From assembly GCF_009795805.1 (NCBI RefSeq), contig NZ_WTEY01000005.1, positions 62,001-126,000 on the forward strand: a DNA stretch of 64,000 nucleotides. Reading direction: 5' to 3'. Each line of letters begins with the position of its first letter. Positions within the stretch are counted from its first letter, which is position 1. The DNA is from Gilliamella sp. Pra-s52 (lineage in GTDB: Bacteria; Pseudomonadota; Gammaproteobacteria; Enterobacterales; Orbaceae). The notes beneath the pieces are model-generated. The model saw only the letters and a list, made by a program, of their open reading frames with translations. It was not told the origin of the DNA and searched no databases. The translations under genes were made by a program, and so were the position numbers. This document shows, piece after piece, positions 1 through 8,652 of this stretch.

Positions 1-222
1 TGTGGGTTTTTCAATCATTGTTAATAATCTTGCTAATGATGATTTTCCACAGCCTGATTCTCCAACAATTGCAAGTGTTTTGGCTTTTTCTAATGTGAAA
101 GATACACCGTCAACAGCTTTAACTTGTTTAGCTTCAGAAAAAAAACCACTTTTTACATGATAATATTTTGTCAGGTTTCGGGCATCAAGCAGTAATTCGT
201 TATTTTCCATATTATTGTTCAT
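1..222 (-). CDS. dppF: Dipeptide ABC transporter ATPase DppF (N-terminal part)
   Basis: Second ATPase of the dipeptide importer; it pairs with DppD on the cytoplasmic face of the DppBC channel. Only the first ~74 codons lie in the window. The translation contains the Walker A segment [10 protein letters not shown] followed by [12 protein letters not shown], as in enterobacterial DppF. I chose the ATG at 220-222, which overlaps the end of dppD by 11 nt and has a GGG-containing ribosome site about 10 nt upstream; an in-frame ATG at 208-210 is the alternative. Last gene of the dppABCDF operon. The C-terminus is outside the window. Confidence 0.9.
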   Translation of the reverse strand, partial: MNNNMENNELLLDARNLTKYYHVKSGFFSEAKQVKAVDGVSFTLEKAKTLAIVGESGCGKSSLARLLTMIEKPT

Positions 223-1189
223 ATTGTGGTATCCCTTCGCTCGATAGTGGATAATGACATTTTACTTTTCTAGTTTCACTATAGCTAACTAGCGTTGGTT
301 CTTGGGTATGACAACGTTCAGTAGCATAAGGACAACGAGGGTTGAGTAAACAGCCCGTTGGTCGGTCATATTTTCCTGGTACTACACCTGATAACGATGC
401 TAATCGCTCTTTGTCTTGAGTAAACTCAGGCAGTGATCGTAATAGCGCTTGTGTGTAAGGGTGTAGTGGTTTTTTAAAGATAATTTCAGCATCACCTATT
501 TCAACAACTTGTCCTGCATACATTACAATAATTTTTTGTGCGGCCTCTGAAACTAGCGCTAAGTCGTGCGTAATAAGAACTAATGCCATGTTATTTTTAC
601 GTTGTAATTCAAGCAGTAATTCGATAATTTGCCCTTGGATTGTGACATCAAGCGCAGTTGTTGGTTCATCAGCAATTAATAGTTTTGGATTGCATGCGAT
701 TGCTATTGCAATCATTACTCGTTGGCTCATTCCGCCAGATAATTGGTGTGGATAAACCTTTAATCGATTTTCAGCATCAGGAATTCCTACCAATTTAAGT
801 AATTCAATTGCTCTTGCTTTGAGCGCTTTTTTACTACCGCCTTGGTGAATTTTTAATGTTTCAATGATTTGGTAACCGATGGTAAAACACGGGTTTAAGC
901 TAGTCATCGGATCTTGAAAGATCATTGCCACATCTGCACCCACAATTTTACGGCGCATTTTGGTTGAGAGCTGTTGAAGGTCTTTGCCATCAAAGTGTAA
1001 TGCATTGGCATTGACTTTTCCGGGAAAATCAATCAGTCCCATTATGGCAAGTGAGCTTACTGATTTTCCTGAACCTGATTCGCCAACAATGCCAACAACT
1101 TGTCCTTGTTCAACGTCATAACTAATGTGATCTACCGCTTTAAATCCACCGAATTGAACAGATAATTCTTTTACTTCTAATAGTGCCAT
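212..1189 (-). CDS. dppD: Dipeptide ABC transporter ATPase DppD
   Basis: ATPase subunit of the dipeptide importer, 325 aa, the usual length. It has Walker A GESGSGKS (about residues 36-43), Q-loop [10 protein letters not shown], signature LSGGMSQR, Walker B LLIADEPT and the H-loop THDLA. The C-terminal oligopeptide-transporter extension carries Cys-rich [15 protein letters not shown], which in this family can bind an Fe-S cluster. It sits 13 nt after dppC and overlaps dppF, so translational coupling is likely. Peptide-family assignment is firm; dipeptide specificity rests on synteny and strong likeness to enteric DppD. Confidence 0.95.
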   Translation of the reverse strand: MALLEVKELSVQFGGFKAVDHISYDVEQGQVVGIVGESGSGKSVSSLAIMGLIDFPGKVNANALHFDGKDLQQLSTKMRRKIVGADVAMIFQDPMTSLNPCFTIGYQIIETLKIHQGGSKKALKARAIELLKLVGIPDAENRLKVYPHQLSGGMSQRVMIAIAIACNPKLLIADEPTTALDVTIQGQIIELLLELQRKNNMALVLITHDLALVSEAAQKIIVMYAGQVVEIGDAEIIFKKPLHPYTQALLRSLPEFTQDKERLASLSGVVPGKYDRPTGCLLNPRCPYATERCHTQEPTLVSYSETRKVKCHYPLSSEGIPQYEQ

Positions 1190-1202
1190 GACTGTATCTC
1201 CA

Positions 1203-2126
1203 TTACTGTTTCAATTTAGGATCAAGTGCGTCACGCAAACCGTCTCCCATTAAGTTGAAAGCTAACACTGTCATTAAAATTACTAAGCCAGGAAAGGTCA
1301 CTACCCACCATGCAGATTGTGCAAATTGCAATACGTCAGCAAGCATTGTTCCCCATTCCGGTGTTGGTGGTTGTGCACCCATGCCTAAAAAACCTAATGC
1401 AGCCATGTCTAAAATTGCGTTCGAAAATCCTAATGAAGCTTGTACAATTAATGGTGCTAAGCAATTTGGTAGGATGTTGATAAACATTTGCCGTAAGGCT
1501 CCCGCGCCAGCAACTCGTGAGGCAATAACATAATCTTTATTAATTTCAGCAATCGTTGCTCCGCGTGTTAAGCGAACATAATGTGGTAATGCAACAAAAG
1601 CTAATGCTATTGAGGCGTTAATAATTGATGGGCCAAATATAGCAACTAAAACAAGGGCAAGTAGTAAACTGGGTAAGGCAAGCATGATATCGACAGCACG
1701 CATAATTATGTTGTCTAAAAAACCACCTGCATAACCAGCAATTAATCCTAATGTAATCCCTAAAATTAATGAGATAATGACTACTAAGCAACCGACTAAT
1801 AAGGATAAACGGGCACCATAAATGAGTCTGGATAGGATATCTCGTCCTACATCATCAGTCCCTAAAATAAATTGCCAACTGCCATCTTTCATCCAAACAG
1901 GTGGTGCTAGTAATGCATCTCTAAATTGTTCAGAAGGGGAATGTGGTGCAACAAAATTAGCAAAGATAGCTAATAATGCAACAATAATAATGAAGGCTAG
2001 TCCAACGACTGCTCCTTTATTTTTTGAAAAATAGAACCAGAACTCACGCATAGGCGTTAATGGTTTAGGTACGACTAAACGGGTGTCTTGCGTATTGGTT
2101 GGTTCAGTAATAACCTGTTTATTCAT
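1203..2126 (-). CDS. dppC: Dipeptide ABC transporter permease DppC
   Basis: Inner-membrane permease of the dipeptide importer. After a short cytoplasmic head there is the N-terminal OppC-type segment ([20 protein letters not shown]), then the BPD_transp_1 domain, with the EAA-like loop around [20 protein letters not shown] that contacts the ATPases. Near-identical blocks to E. coli DppC run through to the C-terminal ending [14 protein letters not shown]. The ATG at 2124-2126 was chosen over a GTG four codons upstream because AAGAG lies at a suitable distance before it. It is 14 nt downstream of dppB. Confidence 0.95.
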   Translation of the reverse strand: MNKQVITEPTNTQDTRLVVPKPLTPMREFWFYFSKNKGAVVGLAFIIIVALLAIFANFVAPHSPSEQFRDALLAPPVWMKDGSWQFILGTDDVGRDILSRLIYGARLSLLVGCLVVIISLILGITLGLIAGYAGGFLDNIIMRAVDIMLALPSLLLALVLVAIFGPSIINASIALAFVALPHYVRLTRGATIAEINKDYVIASRVAGAGALRQMFINILPNCLAPLIVQASLGFSNAILDMAALGFLGMGAQPPTPEWGTMLADVLQFAQSAWWVVTFPGLVILMTVLAFNLMGDGLRDALDPKLKQ

Positions 2127-2140
2127 TTGTAAAAACACTC

Positions 2141-3157
2141 TTATTTATGTCTAATACGTGGGTTAATAACCCCGTACAACATATCAACTAATAAATTCAC
2201 TAAAATAATCATGACCGCGACAATTAAAACGCCACTTTGCACGACGGGGTAATCTCGACGTTGTAGTGCTTCAATTAACCAACGTCCTATTCCTGGCCAT
2301 GAAAAGACGGTTTCGGTCAATATGGCACCGGCAAGCATTGAACCAACTTGTAAACCGATAACGGTAACAACAGGGATCATTGCATTACGCAATGCATGAA
2401 CAAGAATAATACGAATTCGACTAACGCCTTTTGCGCGTGCGGTTCGGATGTAATCTTCACTCAATACTTCTAACATAGAAGATCGGGTCATGCGGACAAT
2501 TACCGCTAATGGAATGGTTCCTAACACAATTGCAGGTAAGATTAAATGAGTAACAGCATCGATAAAATCTTCTGTTTCACCCCATAATAAAGTATCAATT
2601 AACATAAATCCGGTTAAAGGATTACTTTCATCTAGGAAAAGCATATCACTAACACGACCAGATACTGGGGTTAAATTTAAGTGCACTGAGACTAACATGA
2701 TTAGCATCATCCCCCACCAAAAAATTGGCATGGAGTAACCTGTTAATGATAGTCCTATTGCTGTGTGATCAAATATTGAACCACGTTTCACTGCGGCAAG
2801 AACACCGATCGGGACCCCAAAACTAACAGCAAACAGCATTGCACAAAATCCAAGTTCAAATGTTGCTTTAAATCGGGGGACGAATTCATCCCATACTGGA
2901 ATTTGGCTTTTAAAAGAGGTTCCTAAATCGCCATGAAGCATGTTTATAATATATTGAAAATATTGTTGATACAGTGGTTTATCTAAACCCAGTTGAGTCA
3001 TTAATTCAGCATGGCGTTCTGGGGTTAAACCTCGCTCTCCTGCAAGGACCATAATGGGGTCACCCGGAATAAGGTGAACAAAAATAAAAGTAAGTAGTGT
3101 GATGCAAATAAACGTTGGAATAAGTACACCTAACCGCTTTAGAATAAATTGAAACAT
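2141..3157 (-). CDS. dppB: Dipeptide ABC transporter permease DppB
   Basis: First permease of the dipeptide importer, 338 aa. It starts MFQFILKRLGVLIPTFICIT, the conserved first transmembrane helix of DppB/OppB proteins, and carries FVHLIPGDPIMVLAGERG, the periplasmic loop typical of the family. The permease domain has the coupling loop DYIRTARAKGVSRIRIILVHALRNAMIP. It follows dppA after a 146-nt gap that holds a strong stem-loop, so DppB and downstream products may be made at lower levels than the binding protein. Confidence 0.95.
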   Translation of the reverse strand: MFQFILKRLGVLIPTFICITLLTFIFVHLIPGDPIMVLAGERGLTPERHAELMTQLGLDKPLYQQYFQYIINMLHGDLGTSFKSQIPVWDEFVPRFKATFELGFCAMLFAVSFGVPIGVLAAVKRGSIFDHTAIGLSLTGYSMPIFWWGMMLIMLVSVHLNLTPVSGRVSDMLFLDESNPLTGFMLIDTLLWGETEDFIDAVTHLILPAIVLGTIPLAVIVRMTRSSMLEVLSEDYIRTARAKGVSRIRIILVHALRNAMIPVVTVIGLQVGSMLAGAILTETVFSWPGIGRWLIEALQRRDYPVVQSGVLIVAVMIILVNLLVDMLYGVINPRIRHK

Positions 3158-3265
3158 GTAGTAGCTCTTAAATATTGCTTTTAAACTATCGTTTATAAAA
3201 TAGATAAAATTTTATTGTTATTAAAAAATAGATTTATAGCTCTAAATTTAGCAAAACCCAACGTA

Positions 3266-3295
3266 GCGATTAACCACACCTAGGTGGTTAATCGC
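3266..3295 (-). promoter_or_regulatory. Intercistronic stem-loop between dppA and dppB
   Basis: Perfect 12-bp inverted repeat GCGATTAACCAC / GTGGTTAATCGC around a 6-nt loop, starting 8 nt past the dppA stop. No U-tract follows on the minus strand, so it is better read as an mRNA-stabilising or partial-attenuation hairpin than as a complete terminator. Such hairpins after binding-protein genes usually raise binding-protein levels over permeases; this role is inferred. Confidence 0.7.
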
Positions 3296-3303
3296 AAGGA
3301 ATA

Positions 3304-4920
3304 CTATTTTTCAAGCGTGACTTGGTTAAAATTATGTAATGCTAAAGGATCCATAATATAGCCTTTAACCTCTTTACGTAATGGCATATAAACCATTGAA
3401 TGTGCAATCATTAATGCTGGTGCTTGCTCACGCATCTCGACTTGTGCTTGTTTATATAGCTCAACTCTTTTTTCGTGATTTGACTCAATACGGGCTTGTT
3501 GTAATAAATCATCAAATGGTTTATAGCACCAGTGTGAATAGTTTGGACCACCAGCTTTAACCGCATCACAGCTCATTAAAACAGAATAAAAGTTATCTGG
3601 ATCGCCGTTATCTCCTGACCAGCCCATTAATACAGCATCATGTTCACCATCGCGAATACGAGATAAATATTCACCCCATTCATAACTCACAATTTTAGCT
3701 GTTACACCAATTTTAGCCCAATCCGCTTGAATCATTTCGGCCATACGGCGTGCATTTGGGTTATATGGACGTTGTACTGGCATTGCCCATAAATTGATAG
3801 TAAATCCTTTCTCTAATCCCGCTGATTTTAATAATTCTTTTGCTTGCGCTGGATCATAAGGGTAATCTTTCACTTCATCGTTATACCCCCACATTGATGG
3901 TGGAATAAAGTTTTTAGCTGGTTCTGCCGCACCTTGAAAAACAGCTTTTATAATCGCATCTTTGTTCACTGCTAGATTTAATGCTTGACGAACTTGCAAC
4001 TTATCAAGTGGTGGCTTATCCATATTGTAGGCTAAATAACCAATGTTGACGCCAGCCATTTCTTTAACAACAATATTATTGTCTGATTTCATTCGTTCAA
4101 CATCGGCTACGTTTGGATATGGCATCGCATGACACTCGCCTTTTTGTAACTTAGCATAACGAATTGCGGCATCTGGTGTGATGGAAAACACTAAACGATC
4201 AAGCTGGGCTTTAGGGCCAAAATAATCGGGATTTGCTTTATAAAGAATTCTTGAATCTTTTTGGTATTGAACAAAAGTAAACGGACCAGTACCAACGGGG
4301 ACTAAATCAACTTTTTCGGGTGTGCCATTTTTAAGCATAGTATCAGCATATTCGGCTGATAAAATAGAAGCAAATGACATTGCTAAATCGGCTAAGAAAG
4401 GAGCTTCTGGGTGATTTAACTCAAATGCGACGGTATAGTCATCAATTTTTTTAACTTCTTTAATTAAATCAGGAAATCCCATGCTTCCAAAGTATTCATA
4501 TTGCCCACCAGAAACTTTGTTATAAGGATGATTTTTATCTTTTTGTCGCATAAATGTAAAAATAACATCATCAGCATTTAAGTTTCGGGTTGGTTTGAAC
4601 TCTTTATTGCTATGCCATTTAACATCATCGCGTAAATGGAAAGTATAAGTTAAACCATCTTGGCTGATATCCCAAGATTTGGCTAAAGAAGGTTCAATTT
4701 CGGTAGTACCTAATTTAAATTCTACCAAACGATTATAAACAGGAACTGCACTCGCATCCATTGAAATACCACTTGTTGCTAACTGTGGATTAAATATTTC
4801 AGGTGAAGCTTCTGCACAATAAACTAACGTTCCTGCAGCATGAAGTTGTGCACTCGCAAGCATTGTTATTAGTCCTGCGCCCATCAAAAATTTACGTTTA
4901 TATTTCCTTAGATTACTCAT
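3304..4920 (-). CDS. dppA: Periplasmic dipeptide-binding protein DppA
   Basis: Solute-binding protein (SBP family 5) that captures dipeptides in the periplasm and delivers them to DppBCDF. The start at 4918-4920 (MSNLRKYKRKFLMG) has GGAGTGG 6 nt upstream; longer in-frame starts have no ribosome site. A signal peptide with a basic N-region, hydrophobic core and ALHAAG-like cleavage region (QLHAA|GTLVYC) is visible. Mature sequence opens with LVYCAEASPEIFNPQL as in enteric DppA, and the family signature lies in the NADDVIFTFMRQKD region. About 538 aa, normal length. First gene of the dpp operon. Confidence 0.95.
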   Translation of the reverse strand: MSNLRKYKRKFLMGAGLITMLASAQLHAAGTLVYCAEASPEIFNPQLATSGISMDASAVPVYNRLVEFKLGTTEIEPSLAKSWDISQDGLTYTFHLRDDVKWHSNKEFKPTRNLNADDVIFTFMRQKDKNHPYNKVSGGQYEYFGSMGFPDLIKEVKKIDDYTVAFELNHPEAPFLADLAMSFASILSAEYADTMLKNGTPEKVDLVPVGTGPFTFVQYQKDSRILYKANPDYFGPKAQLDRLVFSITPDAAIRYAKLQKGECHAMPYPNVADVERMKSDNNIVVKEMAGVNIGYLAYNMDKPPLDKLQVRQALNLAVNKDAIIKAVFQGAAEPAKNFIPPSMWGYNDEVKDYPYDPAQAKELLKSAGLEKGFTINLWAMPVQRPYNPNARRMAEMIQADWAKIGVTAKIVSYEWGEYLSRIRDGEHDAVLMGWSGDNGDPDNFYSVLMSCDAVKAGGPNYSHWCYKPFDDLLQQARIESNHEKRVELYKQAQVEMREQAPALMIAHSMVYMPLRKEVKGYIMDPLALHNFNQVTLEK

Positions 4921-5422
4921 AAAACCACTCCAATTATTTAACTGTAAATCGATTTTGTAACATTTAAACAAAGGTAAGAATGTCGTATTTTTAATATTTT
5001 TTAAATATAGATTTAGTAAAACGTTCTAATTTTAATTTTTATATTAATTCGCTTTCGCTTTGTTTAAATTCGTATTCCCCATCATTTGCACACATATGGT
5101 GCAATTATGCACCATAATTAAGATTGCGACTTTTGATTGAAAATAGCTTTTAACACGAATATAACGATAGTTAAGGTTAAGTACTGTGTAACAAATAAAA
5201 TATGCAAAAATAATGCCATTTTTTATTCAAAAAATCTATATTAAAGAAAATGGTAAAAAAGAATACATAAATATTTTTTTATTTAATAATTGATTTTATG
5301 CCGCCTATTATAATTAGTGTAGATGAAACAATCATCAAATTAGTAATGTGAAATTAACTTTTGAATTGATTTAGCTTTATTTTTGTTGAACATAATTGAA
5401 TTGTGAAACAAAGAGAAAGGTT
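4921..5422 (-). promoter_or_regulatory. dppA upstream region with 9-bp-arm palindrome
   Basis: About 500 nt with no convincing gene, assumed to hold the dpp promoter. At 5095-5116 there is a perfect inverted repeat TATGGTGCA-atta-TGCACCATA. The overlapping stretch 5087-5103 (TGCACAC-ata-TGGTGCA) resembles a NtrC-type operator with a perfect right half, but I see no sigma54 -24/-12 element, so a named regulator is not claimed. No clear sigma70 promoter stands out in this very AT-rich stretch. Confidence 0.4.
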
Positions 5423-5460
5423 TTAGAATTTGGTGATTGGTGCCCGGACGCGGAATCGAA
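5423..5460. repeat. Left attachment site (direct repeat of tRNA-Phe 3' end)
   Basis: A 38-nt stretch identical to 21619-21656. It holds the last 23 nt of tRNA-Phe including CCA (5438-5460) plus 15 nt of 3' flank. With one mismatch the match extends 5 nt further on the dpp side. It marks the original chromosomal 3' end of the tRNA, displaced by 16.2 kb when the island integrated. Confidence 0.93.
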
Positions 5461-5510
5461 GATGTGGGTTTTAGCCTTGTGGTTACAGGATTTGAAAAAT
5501 TTAAATGAAA

Positions 5511-5532
5511 AATGTACCCGTATTTGTATCCC
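5511..5532 (+). other. Candidate integrase arm-type site, left end
   Basis: AATGTA-CCCG-TATTTGTATCCC lies 50 nt inside the left att core. It matches 21485-21506 near the other end at 18 of 22 positions, in the same orientation. Paired repeats just inside both att cores are what P4-like integrases use as arm sites. The role is inferred. Confidence 0.5.
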
Positions 5533-5575
5533 TAAATTTAGCTGCTTTAAAAATGTACAATTAAGCTCAATTTTA

Positions 5576-6055
5576 TTACCATAAAGAGATTAGCATTGTT
5601 CTTTCCTGAATCCCTGAATCAACAAATCCAAATTTAATATAAAACGCATTGGCTTCATCTGTTAAGCTATGTACCAATAGTGCTCTAGAACCAACTTGTT
5701 TAGAGACTTCTTTCGAGCGTAATATAGCATCTTTTAATAATGCCGCACCTAATCCTTTTGCTTTGTAATTTTTATCAATAGCTAAACGGCCTAAGATAAT
5801 AACCGGAATAGGATCGGGCATATTGCGCTTAAATCTACTCAATGTTAGTTGTCGATGTTGGATACTGCCAGTTGATAAACAATAAAAACCGATTACTTTG
5901 TTATTGTCACAAATCACAAATGTACGAGAAGCACCACTTTTTTGATTTTTTAAGGATTTTTTCTTCAACCATTCATTCAAAGACAACTCTTCACAATCAA
6001 ATGACGTAAAATCATGATGTTCATTCAATAAATGTGGCGCTTCTATTTTTCCCAT
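5576..6055 (-). CDS. GNAT-family toxin (TacT/AtaT-like)
   Basis: Acetyltransferase of 159 aa that in this family acetylates the amino group on aminoacyl-tRNA and blocks translation. Visible are the family N-terminus (HDFTSFDCEELSLNEWLKKK), the acetyl-CoA loop region ILGRLAIDKNYKAKGLGAALLKDA (Q/RxxGxG/A-like KAKGLGAA) and the C-terminal Tyr in ANAFYIKFGF, the usual catalytic tyrosine position. It overlaps the upstream DUF1778 antitoxin gene by 13 nt, the standard antitoxin-toxin order. The exact tRNA target cannot be read from sequence. Confidence 0.88.
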   Translation of the reverse strand: MGKIEAPHLLNEHHDFTSFDCEELSLNEWLKKKSLKNQKSGASRTFVICDNNKVIGFYCLSTGSIQHRQLTLSRFKRNMPDPIPVIILGRLAIDKNYKAKGLGAALLKDAILRSKEVSKQVGSRALLVHSLTDEANAFYIKFGFVDSGIQERTMLISLW

Positions 6056-6318
6056 GGTGACTTCCGTGACAACAAAGCTTGAATTTTTTCATTACTATCA
6101 AAAGAGGCTTCGATTGCATGATTGAAGGCATTTATCTGTTCATCGTCGATTAAAAAAAGACGCTGATCAAGCAAAACATCTTCAGCCTTTGAGCAGGCCG
6201 CTTCTAAAATAAAATCAGTGCGTGATTTAGATAGTAAATGCGCTGCAATATCAATCAATTCTTTTTGGGATGCCTTAGCTCTAATGTTAATAGGCGATTC
6301 TTTGGTTTCAGTTCTCAT
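6043..6318 (-). CDS. DUF1778 ribbon-helix-helix antitoxin (TacA-like)
   Basis: Antitoxin of 91 aa. The N-terminal ribbon-helix-helix is INIRAKASQKELIDIAAHLLSKSRTDFILEAA; the C-terminal tail from about residue 50 is the toxin-neutralising part in this family. RHH antitoxins repress their own operon by binding palindromes, and a perfect palindrome lies 45-68 nt upstream of the start. Overlaps the GNAT toxin gene. Together they probably stabilise the island. Confidence 0.88.
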   Translation of the reverse strand: MRTETKESPINIRAKASQKELIDIAAHLLSKSRTDFILEAACSKAEDVLLDQRLFLIDDEQINAFNHAIEASFDSNEKIQALLSRKSPWEK

Positions 6319-6363
6319 TTTAATTGCCGTTTTTTAATTTAGTATGAAAGTACTGTAGTATGA

Positions 6364-6386
6364 TTGTATATCAAATTGATATACAA
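6364..6386 (-). promoter_or_regulatory. Operator palindrome of the toxin-antitoxin operon
   Basis: Perfect inverted repeat with 11-bp arms TTGTATATCAA / TTGATATACAA and a single central base. Read on the minus strand, its end contains TACAAT, a good -10 element, so a bound RHH antitoxin would sit over the promoter. A -35 (TTCACT, 17-nt spacing) is weak. Confidence 0.65.
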
Positions 6387-6612
6387 GTGAAGTGGTGTTT
6401 AAATATTGAAGAAATAAATAGCATAAACATTATTGAATATAAATTATTAAAATAGGATGGGTAACCTTCTACGTTAGTTGTGTACTGAGTTTGGGGTATT
6501 TACATTTTCTAATTTTTTGCTGTACTATTTTAGGGGATAGTTACACTTTTCGGAGCCTTATAAAAGCTGGCAAAGAGGCACAAATGAAAACACCAATGGC
6601 TTAATACGTTAG

Positions 6613-6774
6613 TTTATACCAAAGTCAGCGGCCATTTCATTAGTTGACGACGAAAAGATAATGAAAATACAATATCTATTGAACTCTCGCCCAAGAAAAC
6701 GGCATAAGTTTAAAAGCCCTGCCGCTTTTTATTCTAAGGAGTTAAGAAGAATTGCACTTCATGGTGTAATCTAG
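6613..6774 (+). pseudogene. IS30-family transposase C-terminal remnant
   Basis: An open stretch without a start encodes FIPKSAAISLVDDEKI followed by the hallmark C-terminus of IS30 transposases, IQYLLNSRPRKRHKFKSP, ending with TAG at 6772. The rest of the transposase is gone, and I recognise nothing in the preceding 226 nt (6387-6612). It sits 2 nt from the end of the restriction operon, so the cargo probably arrived or was trimmed through IS activity. Confidence 0.75.
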
Positions 6775-6776
6775 GT

Positions 6777-7847
6777 TTATTTACTAATCAACTTACTTAG
6801 ATGTTCATACCTTGACCTATTATATTCTGCTTTAGTATTAAAAATGGGTTGGTTATATATACGAATTGATTGCTCATTAGATTTAATCTTCGTTAGAAGA
6901 TTTTCATCACAGTTTAATAATTCAATTTCTGACTTTAAATGCCATTTATTGAGCAAATCAAGATATTCTTGTAATGAATCGCTTTTATTAGATTTATTTT
7001 TTAAAAATTCAAGATTATTCAAAAAATCAGGTGTTGCAATATCTCTAATTATAGAAAGTATTTCCTCCATTGTTCCTTTTTTACCAGACAAAAAATCCCA
7101 TAATTCACTGGATAATAGAACCTCTTTTGAAGAAAAATAATTATTCATATTAATAATTGAGCTCATAAAGCGTTTTTTATCAAAAGATGTTGGTGAAACG
7201 GCATTATTTGTTGGGTCAAAAGGGAAACCTATAAAAAACTCAATCGTTTTATTTGGATATTTTCGAAATAAAGCAGCTTTTGCTTGTAAAATTTTTGTCT
7301 TTTCTCCTCTAATTTCTCCAGCATTTGGTTTAACAGCTTTCAATTCAATACATGTAATTTTATACTGATTTTCGATAAAAACATCTACAGTAAAATCCCA
7401 TGCATCAATTGATTTAGATAAATCTTTTTTATCAAATATTAATAAAGAATTTTCATAGGCTACATCAGGTTTTTTTTCCTTTCTGTTTAGTTTTGCTATT
7501 ATATCTGAAATTTTATAACTTTGATTATCTGTTATTGTTAATGTATTACCTCTAGCCACAGTAAAACTTGATTTATAGCCATTGCTTAAAATATGCGCTA
7601 CTGATTCAAAAAATTTTTGACCTAAGGTTGTATTTAAGCCATGAAACCAGCTTGCTAAACTAATGAAAACAGGAATATCTGAGGTTATTTTATCTTGGAT
7701 TTTATCAGAAAAAGCAGCCAAAAAAGCCTCATGGAATGGGGCATTTCTATTTGAAAGTGCATTTCCTGGAAAATTTTGAAAACGGCTATTTAGTATTTGA
7801 ATAATCACTTCTGCAATTTTTTGTTTTTTTTCACTTGTAAGAGTCAC
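6777..7847 (-). CDS. TdeIII-like restriction endonuclease, long paralogue
   Basis: Protein of 356 aa that I assign to the TdeIII/MjaII-type restriction endonuclease family on overall pattern. A PD-(D/E)XK core is visible: Asp155 in FTVDVFIEN, then Glu168-Leu-Lys170 in CIELKAVKPNAG. The N-terminal block PFH...FHGLNTTLGQKFFESVAHILS and the C-terminal LWDFLSG are shared with the adjacent 262-aa protein, so the two are paralogues. Last gene of a four-gene operon, 16 nt after its paralogue. The recognition sequence cannot be inferred. It may act as a homodimer or as one subunit of a two-chain nuclease. Confidence 0.72.
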   Translation of the reverse strand: MTLTSEKKQKIAEVIIQILNSRFQNFPGNALSNRNAPFHEAFLAAFSDKIQDKITSDIPVFISLASWFHGLNTTLGQKFFESVAHILSNGYKSSFTVARGNTLTITDNQSYKISDIIAKLNRKEKKPDVAYENSLLIFDKKDLSKSIDAWDFTVDVFIENQYKITCIELKAVKPNAGEIRGEKTKILQAKAALFRKYPNKTIEFFIGFPFDPTNNAVSPTSFDKKRFMSSIINMNNYFSSKEVLLSSELWDFLSGKKGTMEEILSIIRDIATPDFLNNLEFLKNKSNKSDSLQEYLDLLNKWHLKSEIELLNCDENLLTKIKSNEQSIRIYNQPIFNTKAEYNRSRYEHLSKLISK

Positions 7848-7863
7848 ACCTGAAACCTCTTTA

Positions 7864-8652
7864 TTAACTTTTTAATGGACTAAATCTAGAAAAATACTCA
7901 TCAATTTCAGACCTTAATTCAATACCCACTCGCTCAAAACAATCTAATAAAATATTAAATGTATTTTCACCACCTAAAAAGTCCCAAAATTCTTCAGCAA
8001 CTTTTAGTTCTTTTTCAAGATCTAACATTCCAGCCATAGTCCAACGAGAATATGGTTTCGGATCATATGGATTGTAAGGTATTGCTATATATGTATTGAT
8101 ATTGGCCTTTGGATTATCAGCTAATGTACAAGCAACCCATTCAAGTAGTGTTCTTTTAAACTCTTTAAATGCGCCTTTATTAGGTTTAGCAGTTTTTATA
8201 TCAAAAAAATGTAAACGGCCATCTCGATCTTTCAAAGCTACATCAATTTTAGTTGGTTTTACCTTTCTCATTTTCCCTGACTGACATACATTACGTAAAA
8301 TCTCAATCTCCTCTTTCTTATTAGGCTTGGCATAAGCAGCAGTTAAATTATCCATTATCCTTTGAATCTCGTATAAAGCTAATTCACTTATCTGAGTTCC
8401 GGCAACAACTTGCGTTTCAGCCTTCAAAAATCGTGATGATGCAAGAGCAACAGCTACTGGTTCAAAAATACTTGTCCCAAAGTTAGTATTTAAAGAATGT
8501 ATAAATGAAAATAAAGCTAACCTATCTTGTCCTAATAACCTTGTGTGAAAAGGCATAGCGGCAGGTTCTGGTTTATAATTTTGAAATTTTTTTCTTAAAG
8601 CTGATTTCAAAACATTTTCAATATCAGTTATTTGTTTTCCACCTATTACCAT
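7864..8652 (-). CDS. TdeIII-like restriction endonuclease, short paralogue
   Basis: Protein of 262 aa with a PD-(D/E)XK layout: Asp137 in TKIDVAL and Asp151-Ile-Lys153 in FFDIKTAKPNKG. It shares PFH...FIHSLNTNFGTSIFEPVAVALAS and FWDFLGG with its 356-aa neighbour, and the same KxxKPN(K/A)G segment after the catalytic lysine. The start overlaps the AIPR gene end by 7 nt, which argues for coupled translation. Both nucleases retain acidic and lysine residues, so neither looks dead. Type II-like restriction function is inferred from fold motifs and the methyltransferase in the same operon. Confidence 0.72.
   Translation of the reverse strand: MVIGGKQITDIENVLKSALRKKFQNYKPEPAAMPFHTRLLGQDRLALFSFIHSLNTNFGTSIFEPVAVALASSRFLKAETQVVAGTQISELALYEIQRIMDNLTAAYAKPNKKEEIEILRNVCQSGKMRKVKPTKIDVALKDRDGRLHFFDIKTAKPNKGAFKEFKRTLLEWVACTLADNPKANINTYIAIPYNPYDPKPYSRWTMAGMLDLEKELKVAEEFWDFLGGENTFNILLDCFERVGIELRSEIDEYFSRFSPLKS

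Noticed and set aside
5087-5103. NtrC binding site for dpp
   Set aside because: Only the right half is perfect and no sigma54 promoter is visible, so the regulator is not named.
5396-5584. 62-codon plus-strand frame at the left island end
   Set aside because: It runs through the att repeat and the tRNA fragment, has no ribosome site and resembles nothing.
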